12,851 nucleotides of DNA from an uncultured Faecalibacterium sp. (lineage in GTDB: Bacteria; Bacillota; Clostridia; Oscillospirales; Ruminococcaceae). The notes below the pieces were generated by a model that ran no database searches, was not told where the DNA came from, and worked only from the letters and a program-made list of their open reading frames with translations. The position numbers and the translations under genes are program-made. The stretch lies in the NCBI GenBank assembly GCA_934561485.1, contig CAKTGS010000055.1, positions 1 through 12,851 on the forward strand. The letters are read 5' to 3'. Below are positions 1 to 8,000 of this stretch, in pieces. The first letter of the stretch is position 1; each line of letters opens with the position of its first letter.

Positions 1-393
1 CTGCCGCTGGTCATCTTCTCGGCCAGCGGCGGTGCCCGCATGCAGGAGGGCATTTTCAGCCTGATGCAGATGGCCAAAACCAGCGCTGCCATCCAGCGCT
101 TTTCGGCAAAGGGCGGGCTGTACATCAGTGTGCTCACCCACCCCACCACCGGCGGCGTCACCGCCAGCTTTGCAAGCCTTGGCGATATCATGCTGGCCGA
201 ACCGGGGGCGCTGATCGGCTTTGCCGGGCCGCGGGTCATTGAGCAGACCATCGGCGAAAAACTGCCCGCCGGGTTCCAGCGCAGTGAATTCCAGATGGAA
301 CACGGCTTTGTGGATCAGGTGGTGCCCCGCAGCCAGCTGCGGGATACGCTGATCCAGGTTTTGCAGCTCCACACAGGAGGAAAACACGCATGA
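1..393 (+). CDS. accD: Acetyl-CoA carboxylase carboxyltransferase beta subunit, 3' part
   Basis: Only the last 130 residues are present; the N-terminal part, which in most AccD carries a four-cysteine zinc finger, lies left of the window. The fragment opens with the AccD signature [12 protein letters not shown], followed by [17 protein letters not shown] and [18 protein letters not shown], all typical of the crotonase-fold carboxyltransferase domain that holds acetyl-CoA. With AccA it moves the carboxyl group from carboxybiotin to acetyl-CoA to make malonyl-CoA in the cytosol. The stop codon overlaps the accA start (ATGA, 390-393), so the two subunits should be translationally coupled, as expected for an A2B2 complex. 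Family assignment is certain; the start cannot be seen. Confidence 0.97.
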   Translation: MPLVIFSASGGARMQEGIFSLMQMAKTSAAIQRFSAKGGLYISVLTHPTTGGVTASFASLGDIMLAEPGALIGFAGPRVIEQTIGEKLPAGFQRSEFQMEHGFVDQVVPRSQLRDTLIQVLQLHTGGKHA

Positions 394-1340
394 TCAAGGA
401 AATTCTGGAGCAGCTGGCTCCGCTGGACGCCCAGATTGCGGCGCTGAAGGGCAATGGCGATATGGATGCTCTCACGGCCCATGCGTCCGAACTGGCCGAG
501 CTGGCCGTGGAAGAGGACGAGATCCTGCGTTCCTGCGGCCCGCTGACCGCCGAGGACCGGGTTTTTCTGGCCCGGCACCCGGAGCGCCCCCACATTGACG
601 AAATCATTTCCGCCCTGTTCACTGATTTCTTTGAGCAGCGCGGCGACCGCCAGTGTAAGGAAGATGCCGCCATTCTTGGCGGTGTGGCGCGGTTCCATGG
701 GATGCCGGTGACCGTCATCGGCCACCGCAAGGGTTCCACGCTGGAAGAAAATCTGGCCTGCAACTTTGGAATGCCCGGGCCGGAAGGCTACCGTAAAGCT
801 CTGCGCCTGATGAAGCAGGCCGAAAAGTTTGGCCGCCCCATCATCACCTTCATCGACACACCGGGCGCTTATCCCGGCAAGGATGCCGAAGAACGCGGGC
901 AGGGCGAGGCCATTGCCCGCAATCTGATGGAGATGAGCGGCCTGACGGTGCCGGTGATCGCTGTGGTCACCGGCGAAGGTTCTTCCGGCGGTGCGCTGGC
1001 ACTGGGTGTGGCAAACCGCATTCTCATGCTGGAAAATGCGGTCTATTCCGTGCTCAGCCCCGAGGGCTTTGCCAGCATTCTGTGGAAAGACTCTTCCCGC
1101 AGCAGCGAAGCCTGCGAGTTGATGAAGCTGACGGCGCAGGACTTGTACAACAACGGCATTGTGGAAGAAGTGATTCCGGAGCCGGTGGGCGGTGCCCAGC
1201 GCGGGCACGCTGCCCTGTTTGAGCAGCTGGACGCCGCCCTGCGGGCGCATCTGAAAGAGCTGTGCCGCATGAATGGCCGCCAGCTGGCCGACCAGCGCTA
1301 CAAAAAATACCGCCAGATCGGAGAAACGAGGAACGCATGA
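390..1340 (+). CDS. accA: Acetyl-CoA carboxylase carboxyltransferase alpha subunit
   Basis: A 316-residue protein, the normal length for AccA. It carries boxes [19 protein letters not shown] (about residues 111-129), [10 protein letters not shown] (154-163) and [11 protein letters not shown] (195-205, the oxyanion-forming loop of the crotonase fold). It pairs with AccD to form the carboxyltransferase that binds carboxybiotin and makes malonyl-CoA, the committed step of fatty acid synthesis. The start is set by an AGGAGG site at 375-380 and the 4-bp overlap with accD. The C-terminus (KKYRQIG) overlaps the fabH start by ATGA at 1337-1340. No broken or missing motif is seen. Confidence 0.98.
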   Translation: MIKEILEQLAPLDAQIAALKGNGDMDALTAHASELAELAVEEDEILRSCGPLTAEDRVFLARHPERPHIDEIISALFTDFFEQRGDRQCKEDAAILGGVARFHGMPVTVIGHRKGSTLEENLACNFGMPGPEGYRKALRLMKQAEKFGRPIITFIDTPGAYPGKDAEERGQGEAIARNLMEMSGLTVPVIAVVTGEGSSGGALALGVANRILMLENAVYSVLSPEGFASILWKDSSRSSEACELMKLTAQDLYNNGIVEEVIPEPVGGAQRGHAALFEQLDAALRAHLKELCRMNGRQLADQRYKKYRQIGETRNA

Positions 1341-2281
1341 GTGGGTTACAGTTACTCGCCACCGGCGGTGCACTGCCCGGCCGGATGGTTACCAACGAGG
1401 ACCTGAGCCGCATGGTGGACACCAGCGATGCCTGGATCACCAGCCGCACCGGCATCCACACCCGGCACTGGTGCACGGAAGAAGAATCCGCCGCCACGCT
1501 GGCCATTGCCGCCGCTCGTCAGGCGCTGCAGCGCAGCGGCCTTGCCCCGGCAGACATTGGCTGCTGCGTGTGCGCCACACTGTCTGCTCCGGATGCCACC
1601 CCCAGCGTAGCCTGCCAGGTGCAGGCGGCGCTGGGCCTGCCGGAAAACCGGCCCGCGCTGGACATCAATGCAGCCTGTTCCGGCTTTCTCTACGGCATGG
1701 CCGTGGCGCGGGGTCTGCTGACGACCCTGGGCGGACAGTATGCCCTTGTTATTGGGTGCGAAGCCCTTTCCCGCCTGATGGACCCCACTGACCGCTCTAC
1801 CTGCGTGCTGTTCGGGGATGGGGCCGGTGCTGCGATCTTCCGGCTGGCTGATACGCCCTTTGCCCTGACGTTGGGTGCCCAGGGCAGCGATGTGCTCCAT
1901 GCGGGCGGGCCGAACCGCGCAGGTTCCGCGCCCATCACCATGGACGGCAAAGCGGTGTTCCGCTTTGCTGTGGACACCCTGCCCAAGTGCCTGCACACTG
2001 TGCTGGATGAAGCACACCTGACTCTCGAAGATCTGGAGTGGGTGGTCTGCCATCAGGCCAACAGCCGCATCATTGACCACTGTGTCAGGGCGCTGCAGGC
2101 CGACCCGGCAAAGTTCTACAAAAACATGGACCGCCACGGCAACACCAGCGCCGCCAGCATCCCGGTGGCTCTGAACGAGCTGGCCGAGAACGGGCAGCTG
2201 AAACCCGGCCAGCCGCTGGCCTGCATCGGCTTTGGCGGCGGGCTGACCTGGGGCGGCGCAATTTTTCAATACAAAGAGTAA
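1337..2281 (+). CDS. fabH: 3-oxoacyl-ACP synthase III (KAS III)
   Basis: A 314-residue condensing enzyme that starts fatty acid chains by joining an acyl-CoA primer to malonyl-ACP. The catalytic triad is visible: Cys114 in NAACSGF, His239 in VVCHQAN and Asn269 in GNTSAAS. The N-terminal segment TSDAWITSRTGI (about 29-40) and the C-terminal GFGGGLTWG (298-306) are also family-typical. The chosen ATG overlaps the accA stop and has GAGGA at 1328-1332; an in-frame upstream ATG at 1262 lies deep in accA and gives a non-family extension. In many Firmicutes fabH opens the fab operon; here it sits after accA. Primer choice (straight or branched) cannot be read from the sequence. Confidence 0.97.
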   Translation: MSGLQLLATGGALPGRMVTNEDLSRMVDTSDAWITSRTGIHTRHWCTEEESAATLAIAAARQALQRSGLAPADIGCCVCATLSAPDATPSVACQVQAALGLPENRPALDINAACSGFLYGMAVARGLLTTLGGQYALVIGCEALSRLMDPTDRSTCVLFGDGAGAAIFRLADTPFALTLGAQGSDVLHAGGPNRAGSAPITMDGKAVFRFAVDTLPKCLHTVLDEAHLTLEDLEWVVCHQANSRIIDHCVRALQADPAKFYKNMDRHGNTSAASIPVALNELAENGQLKPGQPLACIGFGGGLTWGGAIFQYKE

Positions 2282-2537
2282 GTGTGTCGGCGTTCCGGCA
2301 GCTTTCTCCTCGGACACGAGTACGGGTTACGGCTCCCAGCATCCACTTCGTGCCATAATGGGCACTTGTGGCTTGCTGGCCGCGGCCCCAACAGCTGCTC
2401 CTTGCTTCGGCCACTGGCCGCAGTCGCAGTTGTTGCGGGTCATTCCATCGCCCGCCCGATTGCCCTTCGGGCAACAGGGTCCCACCTTAGCGGACAGTCC
2501 TCAGAGAAACTCCCGGCCCACCGACTGGAAAAGTTAT
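2282..2537 (+). other. Palindrome-rich spacer between fabH and fabK
   Basis: These 256 bp contain no convincing gene, although a frame in phase with fabK is open from 2358. The stretch holds a series of short perfect inverted repeats: CTCG/CGAG at 2309-2320, GTGCC/GGCAC at 2350-2365, GGCCGCGGCC at 2378-2387, CGGCCA/TGGCCG at 2408-2420 and TTGCCC/GGGCAA at 2460-2474. No T-run follows any of them, so a plain terminator is unlikely. The rest of the operon has almost no spacing, so this gap is exceptional. It may be an inserted interspersed repeat, a structured RNA or an mRNA processing site; I cannot tell which. Confidence 0.5.
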
Positions 2538-3473
2538 ATGAAATTACTGAACGAAATTCTAGGCACAAAATACCCCATCATTCAGGGCGGCATGGCCAAC
2601 ATTGCCACCGGCGAGTTTGCCGCCGCCTGCTCCAACGCAGGTGCCCTGGGCATCATCGGGGCCGGCGGCATGAATGCCGACACCCTGCGCGAAAACATCC
2701 GCCGCTGCAAGCAGCTGACAGACAAGCCCTTTGGCGTGAACATCATGCTCATGCACCCGCAGGCGGATGAGTTTGCACAGATCGTGGTGGAAGAAGGCGT
2801 GCAGGTGGTCACCACCGGCGCAGGCAACCCCGGAAAATACGTTCCCATGTGGAAAGCTGCCGGCATCAAGGTGATCCCGGTGGTGGCCGCTGCCGTGCTG
2901 GCAAAGCACTTGGAGCCATTGGGCATTGATGCCGTCATCGCTGAGGGCACCGAGAGCGGCGGCCACGTAGGCGAAATGGCCACCATGGCGCTGGTGCCGC
3001 AGGTAGTGGATGCCGTGCATGTGCCCGTCATTGCGGCGGGCGGCATTGCCGATGGCCGTCAGCTGGCCGCTGCGCTGGCTTTGGGGGCCTGCGGCGTACA
3101 GGTGGGCACCTGCCTGCTGGTAAGCGAAGAGTGCCCCATCCATGCAAACTACAAAGCCGCCCTGCTCAAGGCCAAGGACAGCGACACCATCGTCACCGGC
3201 CGCATAGGCGGCTCCCCCGTGCGGGTGCTGAAAAACCGCATGAGCCGCGAGTATGTCCGGCAGGAAAAGGCCGGTGCCGACAAGATGGAACTGGAAAAAT
3301 ACACCCTCGGCAGTCTGCGCCGGGCCGTGTTTGATGGCGACACCGTCACCGGCAGTCTGATGGCCGGTCAGGTGGCCGGAATGCTCCACGAGGTGCGCCC
3401 GGTGGCCGACATTCTTGAGGACCTGTGGGCCAATGGGAGGCAGCGCATTGCCGCGCTGGCCCAGGAATGCTGA
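2538..3473 (+). CDS. fabK: Enoyl-ACP reductase II (FMN-dependent)
   Basis: A 311-residue flavoprotein very close to Streptococcus pneumoniae FabK as I remember it. It has YPIIQGGMA (12-20), GALGIIGAGG (35-44), KPFGVNIMLM (63-72), VVTTGAGNP (90-98), AEGTESGGHVG (135-145, with the conserved His143) and PVIAAGGIADG. FabK reduces trans-2-enoyl-ACP with NAD(P)H and FMN, the last step of each elongation cycle, and replaces the triclosan-sensitive FabI. The ATG at 2538 matches the family N-terminus (MKLLNEILGTKYPI); starting at 2358 would add a 60-residue non-family tail. Its ribosome site is weak (GGAAAAG at 2528-2534), unlike its neighbours. The stop overlaps the next gene by seven bases. Confidence 0.95.
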   Translation: MKLLNEILGTKYPIIQGGMANIATGEFAAACSNAGALGIIGAGGMNADTLRENIRRCKQLTDKPFGVNIMLMHPQADEFAQIVVEEGVQVVTTGAGNPGKYVPMWKAAGIKVIPVVAAAVLAKHLEPLGIDAVIAEGTESGGHVGEMATMALVPQVVDAVHVPVIAAGGIADGRQLAAALALGACGVQVGTCLLVSEECPIHANYKAALLKAKDSDTIVTGRIGGSPVRVLKNRMSREYVRQEKAGADKMELEKYTLGSLRRAVFDGDTVTGSLMAGQVAGMLHEVRPVADILEDLWANGRQRIAALAQEC

Positions 3474-4534
3474 CCCTTGGCAAAAAGGCCCTGTCCGTGC
3501 CCATTTTACAGGGCGGCATGGGCGTGGGCGTTTCGCTGGGCGGGCTGGCCGGTGCCGTGGCCGCCTGCGGCGGCATGGGGTGCATTTCCACCGCCGATGC
3601 AGGCTACCGGGAGCCGGATTTTGCCCGCGACCCGGTGCGCGCCAACCACCGCGCCCTGGCCGCTGAAATTCAAAAGGCAAAGCAGATTGCCCAGGGCGCA
3701 GGCATGGTGGCCATCAATGCCATGGTTGCCACGCAGGACTACACCGCCGCCATCCGCACCGCTGTGGAAGCGGGGGTGGATGCAGTGGTGTCCGGCGCGG
3801 GGCTTCCGCTGGAACTGCCCGGCCTTGTGAACACACTGGATGTTGCCATTGCACCCATTGTTTCCAGCGGCCGGGCGGCAAAGCTGATCCTGCGCCGCTG
3901 GGCGAAGGCGTTTGGCCGTACCGCTGATTTTGTGGTGATCGAGGGCTGCAAAGCAGGCGGGCACCTCGGCTTTGCCGAAGAGGACCTGCTGGCCGGGAAA
4001 TGCCAGACCTTAGACGAAATTCTGCCCGAAGTGCTGGCCGAAGTAAAACCCTATGAAGCACAGTTCGGCCACAGCATCCCGGTATTTGTGGCAGGCGGCG
4101 TGTACACCGGGGCCGATATGGCCCACTTTATCAAACTGGGTGCGGCAGGCATACAGCTTGCCACCCGCTTTATCCCCACTTACGAGTGCGATGCATCCCA
4201 AGCCTATAAGGATGTTCTGCTGAACGCTCAGCCCGAAGATGTGCGCATCATCCATAGCCCGGTGGGAATGCCGGGCCGGGCACTGAACACACCGCTGGTG
4301 CAGGCGCTGGCAGAGGGCAGACGCTTTCCGCCCAAACACTGCGCCCGCTGCCTGAAAGCCTGTGACCCCGCCAGGGTTCCCTACTGCATTACTCACGCCC
4401 TCATTGAAGCCGTGAAAGGCAATGTGGAAGAAGGCCTGTTTTTCTGCGGGGCCAATGTAGGCAGGCTTGACCGGATGTACACCGTCCGCGAACTGATGGA
4501 CGAACTTGTGACCGAATGGAGGCAGACCCTATGA
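3467..4534 (+). CDS. FabX-like / nitronate monooxygenase-family flavoprotein with C-terminal Cys cluster
   Basis: A 355-residue FabK-related TIM-barrel flavoprotein. FMN-site elements seen are PILQGGMGVG (12-21), SGAGLP (109-114), CKAGGHLGF (161-169, His166 at the catalytic position), VFVAGGVYTG (206-215) and QLATRF (230-235). Unlike FabK it has a C-terminal module with Cys292, Cys295, Cys299 and Cys307 and then EEGLFFCGANVGRLDRM. This closely resembles Helicobacter pylori FabX, which carries a [4Fe-4S] cluster there and acts as acyl-ACP dehydrogenase/isomerase for unsaturated fatty acids. Databases usually call such proteins nitronate monooxygenase. The ATG at 3467 overlaps the fabK stop; a GTG at 3425 is a possible alternative start. 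Family is sure; FabX activity is inferred from sequence and operon position. Confidence 0.85.
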   Translation: MLTLGKKALSVPILQGGMGVGVSLGGLAGAVAACGGMGCISTADAGYREPDFARDPVRANHRALAAEIQKAKQIAQGAGMVAINAMVATQDYTAAIRTAVEAGVDAVVSGAGLPLELPGLVNTLDVAIAPIVSSGRAAKLILRRWAKAFGRTADFVVIEGCKAGGHLGFAEEDLLAGKCQTLDEILPEVLAEVKPYEAQFGHSIPVFVAGGVYTGADMAHFIKLGAAGIQLATRFIPTYECDASQAYKDVLLNAQPEDVRIIHSPVGMPGRALNTPLVQALAEGRRFPPKHCARCLKACDPARVPYCITHALIEAVKGNVEEGLFFCGANVGRLDRMYTVRELMDELVTEWRQTL

Positions 4535-5463
4535 AACTTGCCGTTTTATACGCCGGTCAGGGTGCCCAGCACCCCGGCATGGGCCAAGAATTTTACAAGG
4601 AATCTCCCGCCTTCCGGGCGGCCTTCGACAGCGCAGCGCTGGCCTTTGACCTGCACCGCGTCTGTTTTGCCGACCCGGACGGCGTTCTGAATCAGACCGA
4701 ATACACCCAGCCCTGCATGGTGGCCTTTGCCTGCGGCATGACCGCCGTGCTGGCCGAAAAAGGCCTGAAGCCCGACTATGTGGCCGGGCTTTCCCTCGGC
4801 GAATACTCCGCCCTGGAAGCCGCTGGGGTGTTCACGGCCAAGCAGGCCATTGAACTGGCCGCCTACCGGGGCCAAGCCATGGCGGATGCGGCCAAGGGCA
4901 TTGCCTGCGGCATGACCGCTGTGCTGAACCTTGGCCGGGATGCCCTTGCCCGCTGCTGCGAAGAAGCTTCGGGTCTGGGCTGTGTGCAGATCTGCAACTA
5001 CAACTGCCCGGGCCAGCTGGTGATCGGCGGCGAAAAGGCTGCAGTGGACAAAGCCGCCGAACTGGCAAAGGCTGCCGGTGCACGCCGCTGCATCCCGCTC
5101 AAAGTGAGCGGCCCGTTCCACACCAAATTGATGGCTCCCGCCGGGGATGCCCTTGCCAAGCGGTTTGAAACAGAAACCTTTGGCACCATGCGTGTGCCGG
5201 TGCTGTTCAACTGCCTGGGCCGCGAAAAGGCCGAGGCGGACAGCATTCCGGCACTGCTGGTGAAGCAGGTGCAGAGCAGCGTTTACATGGAAGATACCCT
5301 GCGCCGTCTGGGCGAACTGGGTGTGGATCACATTCTGGAAGTCGGCCCGGGCAGTGCCCTGTCCGGCTTTGTAAAAAAGACTCTGCCCGGTGTGGCCTGC
5401 GCCGCCGTGGAAACACCGGCTGAACTGGACATCGTGCTGACCGCATGGAAGGAAGAACAATGA
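4531..5463 (+). CDS. fabD: Malonyl-CoA:ACP transacylase
   Basis: A 310-residue protein that transfers malonate from CoA to acyl carrier protein. The family boxes are all present: AVLYAGQGAQHPGMG (4-18), GLSLGEYSAL with nucleophile Ser88 (86-95), the Gln of YTQPCM (around 60), and VSGPFHTKLM with catalytic His197 (192-201); the C-terminus has LEVGPGSALSGFVKK. The start overlaps the previous stop (ATGA, 4531-4534) and follows TGGAGG at 4517-4522. An in-frame ATG at 4516 would place the ribosome site inside the gene, so I prefer 4531. It supplies the extender unit for FabH and FabF encoded on either side. Confidence 0.98.
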   Translation: MKLAVLYAGQGAQHPGMGQEFYKESPAFRAAFDSAALAFDLHRVCFADPDGVLNQTEYTQPCMVAFACGMTAVLAEKGLKPDYVAGLSLGEYSALEAAGVFTAKQAIELAAYRGQAMADAAKGIACGMTAVLNLGRDALARCCEEASGLGCVQICNYNCPGQLVIGGEKAAVDKAAELAKAAGARRCIPLKVSGPFHTKLMAPAGDALAKRFETETFGTMRVPVLFNCLGREKAEADSIPALLVKQVQSSVYMEDTLRRLGELGVDHILEVGPGSALSGFVKKTLPGVACAAVETPAELDIVLTAWKEEQ

Positions 5464-6209
5464 GCGAAGAAAAACTGACGCGCATCGCCGTTGTCACCGG
5501 CGGCAGCCGGGGCATTGGCCGCGCCGTGTGCGTACAACTTGCCAAACAAGGCTGCAATGTGGTGGTCAACTACTGCCACGGGGAAGCCGCTGCCGCCGAA
5601 ACAGCGGCCCTGTGCAAAGCCGAAGGCGCAGACGCCGTAACGGTGCAGGCCGATGTTTCCACCGCCGAGGGCTGCAAAAAGCTCTTTGAAGAAGCCGCAA
5701 ACGCCTTTGGCCGGGTGGACATTTTGGTAAACAACGCAGGCATCACCCGGGACAACCTGCTCCTGCGCATGACCGAAGCGGACTTTGACGCCGTGCTGAA
5801 CGCGAACCTGAAAGGTGCATTCCTCTGCTGCAAGGAAGCGGCCCGCCGCATGGTGCGCCAGCGCTGGGGCCGCATCATCAACCTGAGCAGCGTGGTAGCC
5901 CTGCGGGGCAATGCGGGCCAGGCCAACTATGCCGCCAGCAAGGCGGGCCTGATCGGCCTGACCAAGAGTCTTGCCCGGGAGCTGGCCAGTCGGAACATCA
6001 CGGTGAACGCCGTGGCCCCGGGCTTTATTGAAACCGATATGACCGCCGCCCTGCCGGAAGCAGTACGTGCCGAAATGGCAAAAGGCATCCCGGCAGGCCG
6101 CGCTGGCAAACCCGAGGACGTGGCAAATGCGGTGGCATTTTTTGCCGCAGAACAAAGCAGCTATCTCACCGGGCAGGTGCTCTGTGCAGACGGCGGCATG
6201 GCAATGTAA
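5460..6209 (+). CDS. fabG: 3-oxoacyl-ACP reductase
   Basis: A 249-residue classical short-chain dehydrogenase that reduces 3-oxoacyl-ACP with NADPH, the first reduction of the elongation cycle. It has the Rossmann motif TGGSRGIG (13-20), NNAG (91-94), the catalytic set Asn116, Ser144, Tyr157 and Lys161 (YAASK), and the NAVAPGFIETDM segment (183-194). The C-terminus ends in LTGQVLCADGGMAM, as is common for FabG. It starts at an ATGA overlap with fabD and has AAGGAAG at 5449-5455. Position between fabD and fabF makes FabG the right call among the many SDR enzymes. Confidence 0.97.
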   Translation: MSEEKLTRIAVVTGGSRGIGRAVCVQLAKQGCNVVVNYCHGEAAAAETAALCKAEGADAVTVQADVSTAEGCKKLFEEAANAFGRVDILVNNAGITRDNLLLRMTEADFDAVLNANLKGAFLCCKEAARRMVRQRWGRIINLSSVVALRGNAGQANYAASKAGLIGLTKSLARELASRNITVNAVAPGFIETDMTAALPEAVRAEMAKGIPAGRAGKPEDVANAVAFFAAEQSSYLTGQVLCADGGMAM

Positions 6210-6225
6210 AAAGGAGAAATCTCTC

Positions 6226-7464
6226 ATGGAAAAACGCAGAGTCGTGATCACCGGCCTTGGCACCGTGAACCCGCTGGGCAATACCGTGGCCGACAGCTGG
6301 GCCGCTGCAAAGGCGGGCAAATGCGGCATTGGCCCCATTACCCAATTTGACACCACCGATTTCAAGTGCAAGCTGGCCGGTGAAGTAAAAGCCTTTGACC
6401 CGGAAACGGTCGTGGACAAAAAGGAAGCCCGCAAGATGGCCCGCTTTACCCTGCTGGCCCTGGCTGCCGCCGCCGAAGCCATTGCCGACAGCGGCATCGA
6501 CCCCGAAGCGGAAGGCAAACACATCGGTGTCATTCTTTCCAGCGGCATCGGCGGCCTGCCCACCATTGAGGAGCAGCATGCCCGCGGCGAAGAGAAGGGC
6601 ATGGAAAAGGTCAGCCCCTATTTTGTACCCATGTCCATTGCCAACATGGCCGCGGCACAAATCGCGATCCGCTTTGGTCTCAAGGGCATGTGCACCTGCC
6701 CGGTCACGGCCTGTGCAGGCGGCACCAATGCTGTGGGCGATGCCTTCCACCGCATCCGCGATGGTTACGAGCCGGTCATGGTCTGCGGTGGTGCCGAAAG
6801 CTGCATCAGCCCCCTGGGCATCGGCGGCTTTACCAGTATGAAAGCCCTTTCCACCGCCGCCGATCCGGATGCCGCCAGCCTGCCCTTTGATGCCCGGCGC
6901 GGCGGCTTTGTGATGGGCGAGGGCAGCGGTGTGCTGGTGCTGGAAGAACTGGAACATGCCAAGGCCCGGGGTGCCCGCATCTACGCCGAGGTGGTGGGCT
7001 ACGGTGCCAACTGCGATGCCTACCACTTCACCGCTCCGGCCCCCGGCGGTGCAGGAGCCATCGACTGCATGAAGCTGACGCTGGCCGATGCCGGCATCGC
7101 GCCGGAACAGGTGGACCACATCAACGCCCACGGCACCGGCACCCACATGAATGATGCCTGCGAAACGGCCGCCATTCACGCCGTGTTCGGGCAGCACGCC
7201 CGGCAGCTGACCGTGGTGAGCACCAAGAGCATGACCGGCCACCTGCTGGGCGGTGCGGGCGGCATCGAGGCCGTCTTCACCGCGCTGGCCCTGCGGGACC
7301 AGTTTGCCCCACCCACCATCCACTATGAACAGCCGGACCCGGAATGCGATCTGGACTATGTGCCGAACACAGGCCGCCCGCAGACTATGACCTACGCCCT
7401 GAGCAACAGCCTGGGCTTTGGCGGGCACAATGCCTGCATCGCCCTGCGCAGATGGGAGGGCTGA
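6226..7464 (+). CDS. fabF: 3-oxoacyl-ACP synthase II (KAS II)
   Basis: A 412-residue elongating condensing enzyme that joins malonyl-ACP to the growing acyl-ACP. The Cys-His-His active site is visible: Cys163 in VTACAGGTNA, His302 in NAHGTGTHMND and His339 in STKSMTGHLLGGAGG; ALSNSLGFGGHN lies near the C-terminus. Two usual Ser/Thr residues next to the active site are Gly here (CAGGTN, HGTGTH), which I take as normal family variation. The ATG at 6226 follows AAGGAG at 6211-6216 and matches the family N-terminus (RRVVITGLG). A 16-bp gap separates it from fabG. FabF often sets chain length and temperature response; nothing here shows regulation. Confidence 0.97.
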   Translation: MEKRRVVITGLGTVNPLGNTVADSWAAAKAGKCGIGPITQFDTTDFKCKLAGEVKAFDPETVVDKKEARKMARFTLLALAAAAEAIADSGIDPEAEGKHIGVILSSGIGGLPTIEEQHARGEEKGMEKVSPYFVPMSIANMAAAQIAIRFGLKGMCTCPVTACAGGTNAVGDAFHRIRDGYEPVMVCGGAESCISPLGIGGFTSMKALSTAADPDAASLPFDARRGGFVMGEGSGVLVLEELEHAKARGARIYAEVVGYGANCDAYHFTAPAPGGAGAIDCMKLTLADAGIAPEQVDHINAHGTGTHMNDACETAAIHAVFGQHARQLTVVSTKSMTGHLLGGAGGIEAVFTALALRDQFAPPTIHYEQPDPECDLDYVPNTGRPQTMTYALSNSLGFGGHNACIALRRWEG

Positions 7465-7467
7465 CCC

Positions 7468-7938
7468 ATGGCAGAACCCCGCACCGTGCGCGAAAACGCA
7501 AATGCCCTGAACAGTGAGCAGATCGCAGCCATTCTGCCGCACCGCTACCCCTTTGCCCTGGTAGACCGCATTCTGGACTACGAGCCGGGCCAGTGGGCCA
7601 TCGGCCGCAAGTGCGTCTCCCGCAATGAGGAATTTTTCTGCGGGCACTTTCCCGGCCAGCCGGTGATGCCCGGTGTACTCATTCTGGAAGCACTGGCCCA
7701 GACCGGAGCCGTGGCAGCACTGAGCCTGCCCGAAAACAATGGTAAGCTGGCCCTCTTTGGCGGCATCAAAAATGCCCGCTTCCGCAGGCAGGTCACCCCC
7801 GGTGATGTGCTTACCCTGCACTGTGAGTTAGTGGAACAGCACGGGCCGGTAGGCATTGGCAAAGCGTCCGCTTATATAGACGGCCAGTGTGCCGCCGCTG
7901 CCGAACTGACTTTTGTACTGACCTCCCCCACCGCATAA
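7468..7938 (+). CDS. fabZ: 3-hydroxyacyl-ACP dehydratase
   Basis: A 156-residue hot-dog fold protein that dehydrates 3-hydroxyacyl-ACP to trans-2-enoyl-ACP, the substrate of FabK. It has [13 protein letters not shown] (23-35) and the active-site block [20 protein letters not shown], where His60 and Glu74 form the catalytic pair. The length is slightly above the family's usual 140-150 residues because of a short N-terminal extension. GGGAGGG at 7454-7460 precedes the start, three bases after the fabF stop. It is the last gene of the operon. No FabA- or FabM-type isomerase is seen beside it, so double-bond placement must involve another enzyme. Confidence 0.96.
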   Translation: MAEPRTVRENANALNSEQIAAILPHRYPFALVDRILDYEPGQWAIGRKCVSRNEEFFCGHFPGQPVMPGVLILEALAQTGAVAALSLPENNGKLALFGGIKNARFRRQVTPGDVLTLHCELVEQHGPVGIGKASAYIDGQCAAAAELTFVLTSPTA

Positions 7939-7945
7939 GCAGACA

Positions 7946-7980
7946 AAGCCCCCGGAGAGCGTTTTCCTGCTCTCCGGGGG
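7946..7980 (+). terminator. Hairpin at the end of the fab operon
   Basis: A perfect 12-bp stem (CCCCCGGAGAGC at 7949-7960 with GCTCTCCGGGGG at 7969-7980) and an 8-base loop lie about 10 bp after fabZ. The + strand lacks a following T-run (a run of G comes instead), so it is an atypical terminator or a 3' stabilising hairpin. The left arm with its flank, AAGCCCCCGGAGAGC, recurs exactly in the hsp20 terminator at 9822-9836. Confidence 0.6.
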
Positions 7981-8000
7981 GGGAAGCTCATCTTCCTATC

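Noticed and set aside
2475..2510. T-box-like GGGTCCCACC near 2477-2487
   Set aside because: Only loosely like the T-box sequence; no specifier stem or terminator pair, and fabK is not a T-box-type gene.
2358..2537. 60-residue N-terminal extension of FabK
   Set aside because: FabK proteins begin close to MKLLNEILGTKYPI; the extension is low-complexity, coincides with a palindrome-rich spacer and lacks a ribosome site.
6166..7821. Long open frame on the minus strand opposite fabF and fabZ
   Set aside because: It mirrors the codon pattern of clear genes on the + strand, has no ribosome site and shows no recognisable motif. Similar antisense frames opposite accA, fabH, fabK, fabD and fabG were rejected for the same reason.
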